Shown: positions 51,926 to 64,000 of the stretch, in pieces
How positions within the stretch are numbered: position 1 is the first letter of the stretch
Layout: the number at the start of each line of letters is the position of its first letter
Source of the DNA: Torymus aiolomorphi
Lineage: Eukaryota > Arthropoda > Insecta > Hymenoptera > Torymidae
Assembly: GCA_036365515.1 (NCBI GenBank)
Contig: CM070874.1
Span: 247,364,430 to 247,428,429 of the forward strand
DNA: 64,000 bases
Reading direction: 5' to 3'
Position numbers and translations under genes: made by a program
Notes under the pieces: model-generated
Seen by the model: only the letters and a program-made list of their open reading frames with translations
Told to the model about the DNA's origin: nothing
Database searches by the model: none

Positions 51926-54265
51926 CACCCAGTTTTATTGAGGAGAATGGGTTTCACAGTATTCCGTACGGTGCCACACATCATACCCCAACTCGTCATA
52001 CTTGGCTCGATCTCTGCCTTGTGGATCAGCATGATTCTGTCTCCGAATATTGGAAAACTGATTCACCATTCATCTCAGGGCATGACTTAGTCGCGGCCAG
52101 TCTAAATTTACAAACGCCAAAGCCCAAACTAACGTCTTTCACCTTTCGTGATTACAAGGCTATACGAGCTCATTCTCTTATTAATTATCTAAAGGGTCTT
52201 GACTGGTCCGCAACTGAATCAGGCTCACTTGAGGAATGTGTTGCAGTCCTCCAATGTAACATCGTTACTGCAATTAATGAACTAGCACCACTAAAAACGG
52301 TCTCTAAAAAAACGACGTTCTTGGTTTACTAACGAACATCATAACCTAATCCGTGAGCGCGATCGTCGATATAAACGCTACCGGAGGTCTAGACTACCAC
52401 TTTATCTGCTTTTATATAAGGAAACTCGTAACCATGCACATCGAGTCATTGAAGAAGCGAGACTTGTCTATTGCCACAATCGCCTATCGTCGCTTACCGA
52501 CCCCAATGACATCTGGCGTGAACTTCAACATCTAGGTATAACTGGTACTAAGAAATCGTCAACTCCGACGCCCTCCATCGATGAGCTCAATACACATTTT
52601 AGGACGGTGTCGTACGATCCTAATACTCCATCTGTGAAAGTTTTCTTGGAAAACCTGGCTTCATGTGATTACGCAAAGCACATGACGTTTGAGTATATTC
52701 AAGTCTCTGACGTTTATGATGCAGTGAATCATTTCTCCATCCAAGCCAGAGGACCAGATGGTATTCCGCAACATATTATATGACTTGCTCTTCCGATGCT
52801 GGCACCTCTCATATGTCGTATCTTTAATCAATCGCTACAAGAGGCTTCCTTTCCAAGTCACTGGAAGCAGTCACGTGTCATTGCTCTGAGCAAGGTCAGT
52901 ACGCCTATCTGTCTGAGTGACTTTCGTCCTATTTCGCTACTATGCTTTCTTTCTAAAGCCCTCAAATGGCTGGTACATCGACAAATGTCCAATTATCTTG
53001 AATCTCGGTTTTTTCTCGACCCTCTTTTTCTCTCTTTTTCTCGAGCAGGCGGTCATTGACGATAAGAGTAATCATTCCATCTTTCTAGAACTTAATACTG
53101 GTGTACCGCAAGGTTCTGTACTGGGGCCTCTACTGTTTTCCCTATACGTCAACGATCTGTCCCTTTGTCTCGATCATGACGTCTTTCACATTAAGTATGC
53201 TGACGACCTGCAGATATACATAAGTTGTCCATTAGAGGAGCTCGACACTATATCCACTAAGATGAGTGCCAATGCAGACCGTCCCATGAGCTACATCAAA
53301 TCATCTAAAGCTCAATGTCAATAACACCAAAGCTATTGTTATTGATTCTCCTTATTACATCAATATTCTTCTCTTTGTAGCCAGAAGCTCAATTGATATT
53401 GGTGGCACCCAGGTCAATTTTGAATCTTCGCTTCGTACTCTGGGAGTAGTGCTTGACTCTACACTTTCTTGGAAAAATCATATTTGGAATATCAGTCGGC
53501 AGGTTTATTCTCTCTTGCACCGTCTCTACTATTTCAGAAAAAGTACGAATCTCATACTGCGCAAGCATCTAATTCAGATGCTTCTCTTCCCTCTAATAGA
53601 CTACTGTTGCCTCGTCTAATGTAATCTCTCTTCTGAATTAGACCTGAAACTGCAAAGGCTTGTCTATTCTGTATCCGCTACGTCTGTGGCGTAAGATGAT
53701 TGGAGGATACACTCCTTACAGGTGAGAGTTCGGCTGGCTAACTACAACCGCACGCAGACAATATTTTGCTGCCAATCAACTACATAGACTCTTTAATACC
53801 GGTACTCCATCCTATTTACTCGCTTTCTTTAACTTCTCAGTAACAGCTCGCCCTGTCAGGGGTGATATGAAACCTCTAGACATTCCTGCGTTTGACTCTG
53901 AATCACTGAGAAGATCATTTCACGTCAGCTCCTCATACCTCTGGAACTCCTTACCTTCTTCACTTCGCAATATCACATCCATCTCACTTTTCAAATTCAA
54001 ACCTCATAATCATCTTTTTGAGACAGATCTTAATAATTATTAGATTTAACAGTTATTTTTATCACTAATATCTATGTAAATAAAGATTATTCTATATATT
54101 TTTGTTTTAATTCAATTCAAATATTTATAGTGCGTTATGTACCTTACCATGTTAGTACTATCTGAAACTTTAATTAATATGTAAAACTGTATTTGTATTG
54201 TATTTATAATTTTGTACAACATACTGTACAGCAATAAACTCTGTCTAATTTAATCTAATCTAATC
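51926..54265 (+). mobile_element. CR1/L2-like non-LTR element, 5'-truncated
   Basis: Starts within the endonuclease of ORF2 and ends with AATAAACTCTGTC followed by TAATC/TAATCTA repeats at 54242-54270, as CR1/L2-group elements end in short tandem repeats. Related to, but clearly diverged from, the element at 54818-60236. Confidence 0.8.
51940..54043 (+). pseudogene. CR1/L2-like ORF2 remnant
   Basis: Endonuclease C-terminus: YGATHHTPTRHTWLDLCLVD. Linker: FTFRDYKAIRAHSL. RT: QARGPDGIPQHII followed by TGA (52783), [38 protein letters not shown], a deletion of roughly 150 bp at about 53050 that removes the first catalytic Asp region, [29 protein letters not shown], then the C-terminal block SSYLWNSLPSSLRN. 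Many stops and shifts. Confidence 0.85.
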
Positions 54266-54818
<553 letters not shown>

Positions 54819-55090
54819 GGTTTCTCAGGTAAGCGGCGCAACGCCTTTCATGTCGCTCCTCACCTCTGTGTATTTTTGTTGAGTTTCTCACCTATTCTGT
54901 GCGAGTGTAACTGTTGCAGAGAGTGAGGCCTCCCGCAGGCTCCATGTTATCGGAGCAATTCTGCACGGCTCCTCTTATTTGGAGCCAGGGAGACTGTTTT
55001 TTAAAGTCCTGTTCCTGAGAGGTTAGGGACGATTTCGGCGGGTTTTCATCGGCGGAGCAGTCGGCGGAGTCCAGATTTGCAGCCCTGAGG

Positions 55091-57037
55091 TTGGCAGCAG
55101 TTACAGCAGACGAGCCTACACACCATCGTGACATGCCATCTGCCGTCTGCTGCGTCGTCTGCAGCGCTGCTTATACGCGGCCGAAAAACATCTGCCCGAG
55201 CTGCCAGCAGCCATGCCACATTCAATGCACAGCAACTAAACAACGTGCTGCAATTTGTGCACAGTGCATGAAAAAGAAGAGGCCTCCAGGTGCTGCAAAT
55301 CTGTCTCTATGATCTTCAAAACAGCCGACTCCAAGTAAGTCTGCCGCGAGCCCACAGTCGACGCCGCAGCGTACGCTGGCGACGAAGCCTGCCCCCACCA
55401 ACACCGTGCAGGTGCGCGCGAACAAGCCGAATATCCGCACATCATCGCGTGACGCGCTCCTGCCCTCGCCTCTCCCTCCGCGCGAGTCGCCCCCTCTCCA
55501 ACCGCGGGCCAGAGCGACGGAGAAGGCTAGGCGCGCTGCACCCAACACTCAAGCTCGAGCTGCCGGCGTCGCCGAGCGGGTTGCGGGGCAGCAGGCATCG
55601 CCCAACGCTGGCACGGGCACCGGGCAGGTTGCCGAGCTGCAGGCGCCTGTCTCTAATGCTAGACAGGTTGCCGAGCTGCAGGCGCCAAATTGCTCGGCGG
55701 ACTCGCCGCCTTCGACAAGTGCCTCCAGTGCGAGAGAGGAGACAAAAGCTGAGGAGTTGAGTTCTTCCCGTAGACAATCTACTTTCTCCTCCTCCAGTAT
55801 GGTATTGGACTGCTCCATTTTTGCGGGGGTCACCCATGTTTTGCTGCCGGTAAGTACGATGGAGCTATTCTTCCAGCACTTCGGGGCACTCGAGCGCCAA
55901 CTAGACGACATTAAGCACCTCATTAAGGGAGATCCTGAATCACGGGGCGTTTCTCCTGAGTCTTCTACAGGGGGCGCTACTGCTCGTTATGAAAATCTAA
56001 ATGCCAGGATCTCCACTCTTGAGGGGGCTATGGCCAACCATTCAGGTATGCTAGGAGAACTGAATACTAGCATGAAGATGGTGCTCGAGTGTGCCGATGG
56101 CCTCAAGGGCGACTTAAATAAAGTCACTGCTGGAATTGAGGATCTCCATTGTGCTTGCCGGGAGCAAAATGCAACTTGTAATGGTGACAAAATTATTTTA
56201 AATGTAAATGAAATTGATAAGTGTACCGAAGTACCTATTGTACGCGCAAATGATGTCACTTTTCCCCACCCCCGTTCAGTATCATCATTAAGAAATTCCC
56301 ATCCTCGGTCGGATCGAGGGGCGGGGGAGGTGGACTTCGGTGGCGGGGGTGTTGGGGGCCGGGAGGTAATCATTCACGGTATTTTAAAAGATGATGTTAC
56401 AGCCTCCTCGGAGTCATTAAATGATATTGCCTTCGCGGTCCTCAATACCCTACTTCCGTCTTTCACGCGGGATAATATCGCTGGAGTTTGCCTCCTTACG
56501 CCCCGCGGACCGCCCCGGGGCGGTGAATGTAATACGGAGGTGAGCTTGGGGTCGGGCTCCGGGAGGAGACCGTCGCCGTCCCTTGTTGTTCTGCTTTCCC
56601 AAGAGGGACTGGTTGGGGATGTGATGCGTGCCAAGCGTGCGCTCAAAAACAACTATTTTAACACGAACGACATTAACCCTCACCTCCTTGGTCGGGCGTC
56701 TGACTCTTGCATGCCGGGACGGAAAATTTATGTGAATGAATCACTGCCCCACGATAAATTTCAGTTGTTCAAAAACCTGAAGTCCATAGCACAGGGGCTG
56801 GGCTTTAGGTACGTCTGGCATGCGGGTGGCAGATTTCTGGCCAGGCGGAGGGGTAAGGAGCGCGCGCATGTATTTGCATCGGCTGCCGATTTGCAAGCCA
56901 TACAAACGGCGTGTCAGACCGCCAACGGAACTAAACGGCCAAATACAAACGGGTCAAATACTGACAAGAACGAAGACGGTACACCACGTGACCGTACGGA
57001 GCCGGAACTGACAAGCAATTCGGTAGCGCCATCTTGA
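55091..57037 (+). pseudogene. CR1/L2-like ORF1 with PHD-like zinc finger
   Basis: Near the N-terminus, CCVVCSAAYTRPKNICPSCQ and HIQCTATK...CAQC have the Cys4-His-Cys3 spacing of a PHD finger, which occurs in CR1/L2-group ORF1 proteins. TGA at 55310 interrupts one continuous frame. Then come a Pro/Ala/Arg-rich low-complexity stretch, a coiled-coil-like block (MELFFQHFGALERQLDDIKH, then ARISTLEGAMANHSGMLGEL) and a C-terminal domain with VIIHGILKDD, RAKRALKNNYFN and KIYVNESLPHDKFQLF, typical of the transposase_22-like or RRM-like ORF1 end. The stop at 57035 lies in frame with ORF2. Confidence 0.75.
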
Positions 57038-57040
57038 CCA

Positions 57041-59893
57041 GTTGGGCTCGGAGATGCAGAGAAGGGGGGGAGATCCCTTAGGGTGGGGTTCCTCAATGTG
57101 AACTCAATTAGGGCTCATATTGAGGGGCTCCGTTCTCATTTATCTACCAACTCAGATTATGACATCTTTGGGATTGCGGAGACATGGCTGGGCTCGGTCG
57201 TGGATGATAGCCTCATTCAGATTCGGGGATTTAAATTACTTCGTCAGGATCATAATGTGAATGGAGGGGGTGTCGCCCTGTATGTGCGCAATACACTTAA
57301 AGTAAATACATTGGCTGTTTCTAATACTCAGGACCCGGGTAAACCAGGGATCCCGAAGTATTTATTCTGTAGTGTACAGCAGGGTGACTCTCCTCCGATT
57401 CTGATAGGTGTCATATACAGACCCCCTAAGATTCCCATGCAGAAGGACACCGATTTATTTAACATCTTACGCGATCTCTGCAGTGACTTTAGTCACAAAG
57501 TCATCATGGGAGATCTGAATGCGGACCTGTTATCTGAGACCGATGACGCTAACACTATTAAGCGTTTAACGGAGGAGCTAACCTTGCAGTTAGTCCGCCA
57601 TGGCCCGACTCATCACACCCCATCCTCTCACACCTGGATCGACGTGATGTTGACAGACGAAAACGATACAATACGGGACTTTAAGAATGAATGGTTGCCC
57701 AATCTTGGTAAACATTGCATCATAGATGTCACTATAGATGTTTTTACTCCTACTCTCCCTAGAGAGTCTTTCACGTATCGAGATTTCAAAGGTATTGACA
57801 CACCATCCCTTCTAGATGTACTCTCTCGAAGTGATTGGGCGGCCATGAATTCTATTGAAACCGATTTGGAGGGAGCGCTGAACATTCTTAATGAGAATCT
57901 AAATGTAGCTATTAATAATTTGGCGCCACAAAAGGTGGTTTGCCCTAATAAGAAACATGCTCCTTGGTTTGGACCGGAGCTGAGGCAACTCATTGACAAA
58001 CGTGATGCTACGCACAGGCGCTACAAACGCACTGGTCGAGCGGATTTGCGTGATGAGTTTCTTCGGCTCAATAACGAGGTAGATGCGCGATCATCTCAAG
58101 AGCGAAGTGCCTTCCTTATTAAACATCTTTCGGAAGCTCTTGATGATAATAAAAACATTTGGAAGGAAATGCGTAATTTTGGCCTCATACCTAAGAAAAA
58201 GAAGATGAGTTATTTGGATTTTCTCCGGATGAGTTGAACAATCACTTTGCGGGAATCTCAGCCTCTCCTCACGAAAATCTCGAGGAAGCAATGGATACGA
58301 TTTTATCAGCTGATGATGAGGGATTCTCTTTCAGTCCCATTAACCTCAGCGACGTTGTCCTTGCTATATCCCACTTTTCCTCTCAAGCGAAAGGTGCTGA
58401 TGGGATTCCGCAAAACGTGATAGTGAAAGCTCTACCGATTATTGGCGAGTATGTTGTTAAAATATTCAATACCTCTTTGCTCAGGGCGTCTTTCCGAGTA
58501 CCTGGAAACAGGCACAGATCTTAGCTTTGAAAAAGTCCTCGACTCCAGAGAGTGCTGCGGACTTTCGTCCGATAGCACTTCTCTGCTTCCTTTCAAGGTG
58601 CTCGAAAAGATTGCCCACGGACAAATCACGGAGTATTTAGAGAAAAACAAAATTTTAGATCCCCTCCAGACCGGTTTCAGAAAACACCACAGCACACAGA
58701 CTGCGTTATTAAAGCTGACTGAAGACGCACGCATGGCCATGGACAGAAAGAAGGTGACGCTTTTGCTCCTTTTTGATTTTAGCAAAGCGTTCGACACCAT
58801 CTCATCTATGAAACTTATATGCAAGCTTAGACGACTGGGGTTCTCTAGGATGGCTCTCCTGTGGGTAAAATCATATTTACAAGGCCGGACCCAGATGGTG
58901 ATTTCTAATAAAAATGGAAATTCGGATTGGTTGGACACTAATCTGGGCGTCCCACAGGGTTCAGTCCTGGGACCACTGTTGTTTAGCTTGTATGTAAATG
59001 ACTTACAGGACTTACTTGACGGTCGCGCGGTAAGTCACCTTTTCTACGCGGATGACCTCCAGATCTATCTACATACGACCAAAGATAAATTCCGCGAGGG
59101 TATGGCTCGATTGGCGGAAACGGCACGGCTTGTTGCTGAGTGGGCGGGGAGCTCTGGCTTGCGTCTCAACCCAGGCAAAACGAAGGCAATATTTTTTGGT
59201 ACAAGAAAGAACGTGAATGATATAAATTCATGGAACTTGCCTGGAATTGAGATACAGGATGGAGCGATCGTCCCATTTAGTGACTCGGTCGTGAGTCTCG
59301 GTGTTACACTTGACAGTAAACTCACTTGGAAGCCGCAAGTTGACTCCATTACTAAGAAAGTCAATAAATCCCTCTACAGCTTGCGGTTTATTAGGGATTG
59401 TACCACCGAGACTTTACGGAAGAGGCTAGTCGAGTCCTTAGTCCAACCGTATCTGGATTATTGTGCTGTGGTATACCTCGACGCTTCGGACGAACAGAAG
59501 CTACGTCTACAACGACTTAGTAATTCAGGTGTGAGATACATCTTTGGGGTTAGGCGGGACGAACACATCACTCCCTACAGGAAGCGTCTCGGCTGGCTAC
59601 GTATGGACTCGAGGCGGCTCTATTTTGAAGCCCTTTTGCTTTTCAAAATCACTAGACTACGCGAGCCGGAATATTTAGTACAGTTCTTTAAAGCCCATGT
59701 GCCGAGGCCTTCCAGTAGAGGCGTCCCGCCTGAACTCAATATTCCCAATGTGAGTACTGAGACGGGTGCCAGAGCATTTCAAGTCCATGGAGCCCGTCTC
59801 TGGAACTCCCTCCCCTCCGGCCTCCGAAATTCTCCATCGTTAACATCTTTTAAAGGGGCGGTGCGCCGTTACCTTCTTGGTCTTGACACCTAG
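57041..59893 (+). pseudogene. CR1/L2-like ORF2: endonuclease and RT
   Basis: Endonuclease: VGFLNVNSIRAHIEGLRSHL, IAETWLG, VIMGDLNADLL, HTWIDVMLTD. Linker: ESFTYRDFKGID and HAPWFGPELRQLIDKRD. After a frameshift at about 58205 the RT starts: KGADGIPQNVIVKALP. Further shifts at about 58495 and 58600 lead to the long frame: [44 protein letters not shown] and the YADDLQIY site (about 59043). The C-terminus FQVHGARLWNSLPSGLRNS is characteristic of CR1/L2-type ORF2. No RNase H is seen. The three single-base shifts would be worth checking as assembly errors, since the rest is intact. Confidence 0.9.
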
Positions 59894-60236
59894 CTCCCTG
59901 TTAGTGGGGGAAAGTGACATCTCGTAACCAAACTGTATAGTTAGTTATAAGATTATTTGCTGTGATTTTTCTCAATATGACTTGGCTCATCGAGCCTTAA
60001 CACTGTGATAGTATCCTTCGCGGGGGATAAATTAATTCAATAGCTTACTATAGTAAGTAATGCGACGTGGCCTAATGGCCTGATAAAATAGTCATTTTAT
60101 CTGTGATAAATATTTTTACCTTGACCAAAAATTGAATTGTGATCTATGTATTTTTATACTTGAAGCTTATAGCTGTATATTAACAATTTGTAAATAATTG
60201 TAATTTTATTTTTTAGCCCTTGTGGCCGAATAAAGG

Positions 60237-60266
60237 TTGTTCTATCTATCTATCTATCTCTCTCTC

Positions 60267-60340
<74 letters not shown>
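60237..60340 (+). repeat. (TC)n microsatellite at the 3' end of the CR1/L2-like element
   Basis: TATC repeats pass into a CT run of about 40 units. Confidence 0.95.
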
Positions 60341-61185
60341 CAATCTTACCGCGCACGAGGCCGCGTAAAAACCACGCCGCCACTCGCGTGCGCCGAAGAC
60401 GAAAACTCTTAGCTACGCGACGCGACTACCGCGAACTCAGCGCGCCCGCGCACGCACGCTCCCACTCCCGGTCTCTCTCTCTTTCTCTCCACTTCGCCGT
60501 GCACACACTCTCTCACTCTCGCAAAAGATCGCTACTTTTTCAAATCCGCATTTTTAAGTCAGAAAAAACGTGTGAGTAGTTTTAAAATACATAATTTAGA
60601 AGAAAATCAAATGTACTTTGAGAATATCAGTCTCCATTTGGCATATATTCAAAAAAATTGAAAAAAAAAATTATTTAAAAAAAAAAATTTTTGCAAAATT
60701 GTTATTTTTTTAAAAATAAGACCTTTAAGACATCCATTTGACTCCAAAATTTAATCAGTTCTAAGTTTTTTAAGAAACTGTGTTTATATTATATTCATGT
60801 TCGAGATGTAATGCCAAAAAAGTAATTGATAATTTATAAAATTAGTTAATTTTTTTAAAAAGTAGCTATTATTTCAAATCGGAGATTTTAAATCAAAAAT
60901 AACTCGTGAGTAGTTTTAAAAGACATAATTTAGAAGAAAATAAAATGTACTTTAAGAATATCGGTCTCCATTTTGTATATCTTTCGAACAAATTGAAAAA
61001 AAAAATTATTTTTGAAAAAAAAATTTTTGCAAAATTATTTAAAAAAAAAATAAGACCTTGAAGTCATCCATTTGACTCCAAAGTTTAATCAGTTCTAAGT
61101 TGAGACATACTCAACGTGCATGCGAAAGATCAGCTGATTCCCTCCATCCGTTCAAAAGTTATGACAGGGCCAAAATTTTGTTTCA

Positions 61186-61190
<5 letters not shown>
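60341..61190 (+). repeat. Direct repeat of about 330 bp
   Basis: 60341-60520 is GC-rich flank (ACGAGGCCGCG and more CT). GTGAGTAGTTTTAAAA at 60569 recurs at 60906, AAATGTACTTTGAGAATATC at 60609 recurs at about 60946, and CATCCATTTGACTCCAAA at 60731 recurs at about 61066. Ends with an AAAAGTTATGACAGGGCC block. No gene. Confidence 0.8.
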
Positions 61191-61219
<29 letters not shown>

Positions 61220-61520
61220 CATAAATACATATAATATGTTTGTAAATTGGTACTTTTGAGGAGATGTGAACCTTTCACTCAGAGTTCGGACAATGTGACT
61301 AAAGAAATAATGACCCTCAGGTTACCGACTCTTGGAAAAGGGGGTATAGATTTCTCCTCAAAAGTCGCGATTCTTGCGTTGAGAAATTTGAGGAGTCTCT
61401 TCAAAATGCCGACATCTCTTCAAAAGTACCGATCTATACGTTGATATCTCTTCAAATATACCAATTCCCATAGTTATAATACATACATACATACATACAT
61501 ATATACATATATACATACAT
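61191..61520 (+). repeat. (CATA)n microsatellites around a dispersed repeat core
   Basis: CATA runs at 61184-61215 and 61480-61520. Between them is a block with TGACTAAAGAAATAATGACC (61296-61315), the same 20 bases found at 15822 and 16206. The second CATA run is the insertion site of the next element. Confidence 0.8.
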
Positions 61521-61599
61521 CCTGTGCCGAGTTGCTAGTCTCGCACCAGGCGCCTCCCCAGGCGGTGGATAGAGGAAAGCTCGTCAGATATGAAAGGTA

Positions 61600-61620
61600 C
61601 CGGGGAAATAAAATACCCGG
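61600..61620 (+). promoter_or_regulatory. Conserved 5'-leader hairpin, second example
   Basis: CCGGG (61600-61604) pairs with CCCGG (61616-61620) around the same loop GAAATAAAATA as at 46697-46717. The middle pair is G-C here and A-T there. Confidence 0.55.
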
Positions 61621-61881
61621 GGTGGACCAAAACTAGCTAGGGGAAGGAACCCTGAAATAAAACCGAAAATTAGTGGTAAGTCCACGGAAACGACTATCCA
61701 TGGGGGTAACCCGGTAAACGGATGTCCCCCCGGTGGTTCCGATCGGGGTATAGTAGACCCGATGACTACCGCAAGTCTCCAACTCGGATATTGAGGAGAC
61801 CAATCACTCGCTGAAGGTGCTGGGGGTAATGGTTTTGGCCTCCAGCTGCCTCCAAACGGTTACCAAAACCCTATCGGCGCG

Positions 61882-63191
61882 GTGGCACACTTGGCCGCGT
61901 CGACAGGAGCAGCAACAAGCGCAGCTCTAGCTGCAAAAGACAGAGTACTCGACTCCTGGAAACACATCCAGGGAGCAGAGTCGAAGGAAGACGAGCTACT
62001 GAATAAGATTCAAGAGAATCTAGACAAGATGGATGCAGTGGTTGGTGAGGCACGTAACATCCGGCAAGTGCGTCAAAGAGGATCTGCAGAAAGTAATGTC
62101 CTTGATGCGACGACTAACCACAGTGCCAGAGAAGCAACTGGCAAGATCAAGTCGAGCTTCGGCCTAATACTGCTGAACAGTGACCAACGCCCACAGTGCT
62201 CAGATGTCTCGGTACAGACTGCAGTACCAGAAGGAAAGAGAAAGGAAAGCTCGCCCTCATCCGTAGCAACTACCAAAAGGCGGAGAGAAGACAGAGGAAC
62301 AACCATGCAGTCTCAGCCCCAGAGGACTGGAGGGGTGAACCTAAACACCCCACTGCCCACACCGCTGACGCCAGGAGTTAGCCCTGACGCTGAAATGGAC
62401 TGGGAGGTTGCCGCAAAGAGAAGCAGGAGAAACAGCGCAAAGACGAGAAGAAGAATGTTGGGAGAACAAAAACCAGACGCAATTCTGACTAGGAAAAAGG
62501 ACCCAAATGCGACATTCGCCAGTGTTCTCAAGCTAATGAAGGAGAAGGTGGACAAGGGGCAAGTCGCCAAAAAGTCAATAAAATCAGGCAAACTAAGACT
62601 GGGGACGTATTAGTGCAGATGCCGAGGGGTAGCAACGCCATGCACCTAAAAGAAGCAGTTGCAACAGTGATTCGTTCAGAAGCTATAGTTTTGCAGCTCT
62701 CACAACAAGTAGTTCTCAACGTGAGAGACATGGACATGGACACAACCGAGAACGAAGTACAGAAGGCACTTGCTGAAGCTACTGGGGTTCCAGTAGAAAC
62801 GCTAAAGATCAAGGCAATGCGCCCCACGTATGGCGGCATGCAGATGGCAATCGTAACGATGCCACGTATGAATGCACTGCACATCATCAAGAGTGGGAAA
62901 GTAAGGATCGGCTGGGTTATTGCCAGAGTTCGCGAAAAGATCTCAGTTTCCAGGTGTTACAGACGCTTAGCCTTTGGGTACCTCTTGCACAACTGCGACA
63001 AAGGGAACAATGCGACAAAGCCTTGTTTCCTATGCGGGGCCACGGACCACCTTGCCGTCACCTGCAAGAATGAACCAATGTGCACTCAGTGCGAGGCGTT
63101 AGGTACCGACCATAGACATCGATCTGGGAGCGCAAAATGCACAGCCCTGGCGAAGGCGAAGGAAAGTCTGCTAAGCAAAGGAAATGGCTAA
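61882..63191 (+). pseudogene. R1-clade ORF1 with CCHC knuckles
   Basis: A first frame of 243 codons (61882-62613; coiled-coil-like IQENLDKMDAVVGEARNIRQ, basic KRRREDRG and TKRSRRNSAKTRRRMLG-type stretches) ends at TAG. A frameshift near 62595 joins it to the second frame up to 63191, where VVLNVRDMDMDTTENEVQKA, VRIGWVIARVREKI, a first degenerate knuckle beginning CYRRLAFGYL (expected Cys replaced by Arg), CFLCGATDHLAVTC and a third CTQCEALGTDHRHRSGSAKC occur. Apart from the shift, the protein is complete. Confidence 0.8.
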
Positions 63192-64000
63192 GTTTATACA
63201 AATAAATTTACACGGGGCCTAAGCTGCGCAAGACTGGCTTTACCAAACGGCTAAAGAACACGATGCGGGTATTCTGCTCATTTCCGAACAATACAGAAAC
63301 TCGGAAAAAAATGGCTGGCACTCGAACAACCGTGGCGATGCGGCTATACACGTACTGCCTAGAGCTAACACGCAGGTAAACTCAACAGAGAAAGAAAACG
63401 GGTATATACAATGCGTGCTAAATGGCACCGCAGTTTATAGTATCTACTACTCGCCGAACGCACCGCTTGAAACGTTCCAAGCAGACTTGGACGACTTGGA
63501 GAGAAGCATAAGACAATGGCCCGGACCCGTCATCGTTGCAGGAAATTTCAACACCAAATCTAGGTCATGGAGCGGAGGTCCGGAAGACAGAAGAGGACAG
63601 CTTTTAGACGAAATGATGTTGTCACTCGACCTGATGGTGATTAATCAGTCGGGGATGGCAACATTCGAAAGAAGGGCGTCGTCCTCGGTATTAGATCTGA
63701 CATTCCTTCGGCCAACGCTGAGGAAGCACCTACACGAGTGGACAATATTGGAAGAAGAGTCACTCAGCGACCATCAATATCTCTGCTTCGAGTTAAAGAG
63801 CCGAAAACAGGATGGGTGTCAAGAAATTTGACCGGGACGCCTTTGCAGAATACATCTCGGGGACACCAGGACTGGACAAGACTGGGACGACAGACGACCT
63901 GACGCGATTTTTCGCAACTGAAATGAGCCGAGCGTGCGATGCATCCATGCCCCGGAGAAGATAGCACAAGAATCAAAAGCCTGCTTTCTGGTGGAACTCA
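63184..64000 (+). pseudogene. R1-clade ORF2, endonuclease part (partial)
   Basis: Starts ATG at 63184, overlapping the ORF1 stop by a few bases. MAKFIQINLHGA is followed by TAA (63223). The open frame continues with HDAGILLISEQYRNS, VIVAGNFNTKSRSWS (Asn in place of the usual Asp of GDFN) and SDHQYLCFEL. A frameshift near 63815 leads to FDRDAFAEYISG and a TAG near 63963. The catalytic change D to N in AGNFN would weaken the nuclease. Truncated by the window end before RT. Confidence 0.85.

Larger units (their letters stand above)
61521..64000 (+). mobile_element. Waldo-like R1-clade element, third family member (cut by window end)
   Basis: The leader starts CCTGTGCCGAGTTGCTAG, like the element at 46618, but the coding regions are much diverged, so it is a separate lineage. 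It inserted at a CATA run, the (ACAY)n type of target known for Waldo. ORF1 and the start of ORF2 are visible; the remainder lies outside the window. Confidence 0.88.

Overview
The window looks like nuclear DNA of an insect, most likely a parasitoid wasp (Hymenoptera, Chalcidoidea). It is a mobile-element graveyard with no recognisable single-copy host gene. The lineage call rests on a decayed mitochondrial insertion (NUMT) scattered through positions 1-38205. On the + strand it reads nad5 (1-219, 1626-about 1690, about 9830-10114, 24367-24478), trnF, trnE (reverse), cox1 5' end (24605-24816), nad3 3' end (27728-about 27807), tRNAs including a reverse trnN, and nad2 5' end (37871-38205). Having cox1 and nad3 on the nad5 strand directly after nad5-trnF-trnE is the order expected from the cox1-to-nad3 inversion known in chalcidoid wasps. 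In-frame stops and frameshifts show that this copy is nuclear and not the working mitogenome.

Positions 1-10114: a solo LTR (220-1621, TSD GAAT) lies in nad5. It is followed by an approximately 8 kb palindromic element (about 1690-9745) with two head-to-head copies of an orphan, possibly transposase-like gene, approximately 172-bp tandem repeats and CCCTTAAA-type telomere-like arrays. A local tandem duplication (4783-5291 onward) has broken the left-hand gene copy in two.

Positions 10115-24366: a Ty3/gypsy-type LTR retrotransposon with decayed gag, pol and a third ORF. Nested in it are a 35-bp-TIR element carrying a 15-bp minisatellite (10163-11029), a DD41D Tc1/mariner-type transposon with an intact transposase frame (12760-15720), and an 81-bp hAT-like MITE with a perfect 8-bp TSD (23784-23864).

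Positions 24817-38205: two opposite-strand copies of one R1-clade-like non-LTR family and a non-coding LTR element (32678-37866, TSD AAAC) that hosts a TTAA-flanked MITE. Positions 38206-about 41990: a decayed Penelope-like element with GIY-YIG endonuclease, RT pieces and a hammerhead-like motif, split by a 983-bp foldback element. Positions 42450-44260: a satellite of about 93 bp per unit.

Positions 45355-64000: three copies of microsatellite-associated R1-clade (Waldo/Mino-like) elements in CA or CATA repeats, and two CR1/L2-like elements next to (TC)n repeats. The coding capacity is therefore that of selfish elements: endonuclease and RT for target-primed insertion, gag/pol for the LTR element, and DDE transposases for the DNA elements. 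The points most worth a second look are the palindromic element and its orphan gene, the NUMT gene order, the hammerhead-like motif and the covarying 5'-leader hairpin.
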